A stretch of 19,122 bases of DNA from a bacterium (GTDB lineage: Bacteria > Patescibacteriota > Minisyncoccia > Phycocordibacterales > UBA1550). Within the stretch, counting starts at the first letter, position 1, and every line of letters starts with the position of its first letter. Under the pieces are notes generated by a model. The model searched no databases. It worked only from the letters and a program-made list of their open reading frames with translations, and had not been told where the DNA came from. The DNA lies in contig JAKAMX010000012.1 of the NCBI GenBank assembly GCA_021812665.1, positions 1-19,122 of the forward strand. Direction: 5' to 3'. Made by a program: the position numbers and the translations under genes. This document shows, piece after piece, positions 18,974 through 19,122 of the stretch.

Positions 18974-19122
18974 TTACTTGAATTGTTTTCCAACGATGTT
19001 GCCAGATCGCTTTTCATTGAAAAGAGTGTCAGCGTTTTCAACAAGATAAATGTTGTAAACGAGACAGTTGGCCAACGCCCTCCAGCAATCCTTGCAGCAC
19101 CACCAGTGTCCCCAGAGATACA
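18974..19122 (-). CDS. C-terminal end of an unidentified Cys/Trp-rich protein
   Basis: An open minus-strand frame enters from the right edge and ends in TAA at 18974-18976, 13 bp before a terminator. The visible 48 residues read YLWGHWWCCKDCWRALANC, followed by LVYNIYLVENADTLFNEKRS and ending GNIVGKQFK. The WWCCKDCW cluster with a further Cys may bind metal or form disulfides, or may be an acylated membrane-proximal patch. No family is recognised, and the start and most of the protein lie outside the window. Confidence 0.55.
   Translation of the reverse strand, partial: YLWGHWWCCKDCWRALANCLVYNIYLVENADTLFNEKRSGNIVGKQFK

Overview
The window looks like a piece of a small, compact bacterial genome, most likely a Candidate Phyla Radiation (Patescibacteria, Parcubacteria-like) organism. 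This is inferred from gene content and style, not from a marker-gene tree. The signs are very short intergenic gaps, many transcripts that appear leaderless, a DNA polymerase I without a proofreading active site, a short HolA, tRNA genes without an encoded CCA, type IV pilus machinery beside long fibronectin-like surface proteins, and a two-helix membrane protein of a type I associate with this group. The standard code works throughout. Of 19 visible stop codons 16 are TAA, 3 are TAG and none is TGA.

Layout. 1-2228: the 5' end of ruvB (minus), a divergent promoter driving a possible structured RNA (287-497), and the pilus ATPase gene pilB (minus). 2345-6909: three exported or membrane proteins. 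Two carry the same fibronectin-like repeat and the same C-terminal LPTTL-x-GW membrane anchor; between them lies a GC-rich membrane protein with Gly/Pro/His repeats. 6986-10525: a tight tsaE-polA-holA operon. 10526-11301: a non-coding block with an orphan RNA transcription unit (minus), a duplicated tRNA-Lys 5' end, tRNA-Lys(TTT), a 28-bp inverted repeat that reaches into the tRNA, and a structured repeat. 11302-13029: a four-helix EamA-like protein and an atypical Nramp-family transporter. 13044-15848: DoxX-like protein, SpoU methylase, truncated Mur ligase, ruvA. 15940-18109: rpsT, rhodanese, an exported M15-like peptidase and a cytoplasmic HExxH protein. 18110-19122: a second copy of the structured repeat, tRNA-Arg(GCG), a two-helix membrane protein, and the C-terminal end of a Cys/Trp-rich protein.

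How it fits together. Information processing (t6A synthesis, Pol I, clamp loader, RuvAB, bS20, SpoU methylase, two tRNAs) is interleaved with envelope functions (pilus motor, anchored surface proteins, Mur ligase, M15-like peptidase, metal transport). Most protein genes have a -10 hexamer 6-11 nt before the ATG and no Shine-Dalgarno. Two envelope proteins instead have a 5' leader and a strong Shine-Dalgarno, and ruvA shows both layouts.

The best candidate for something undescribed is a module found 3' of both tRNA genes in the same orientation. It has a terminator hairpin whose outer arm is complementary to the mature tRNA 3' end, followed by a conserved element. That element holds a perfect 20-bp palindrome which differs between the copies by two compensatory base-pair changes, and it ends in a shared AGTAACTCGTGACC block. 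The two orphan RNA transcription units at 287-497 and 10568-10740 come next.
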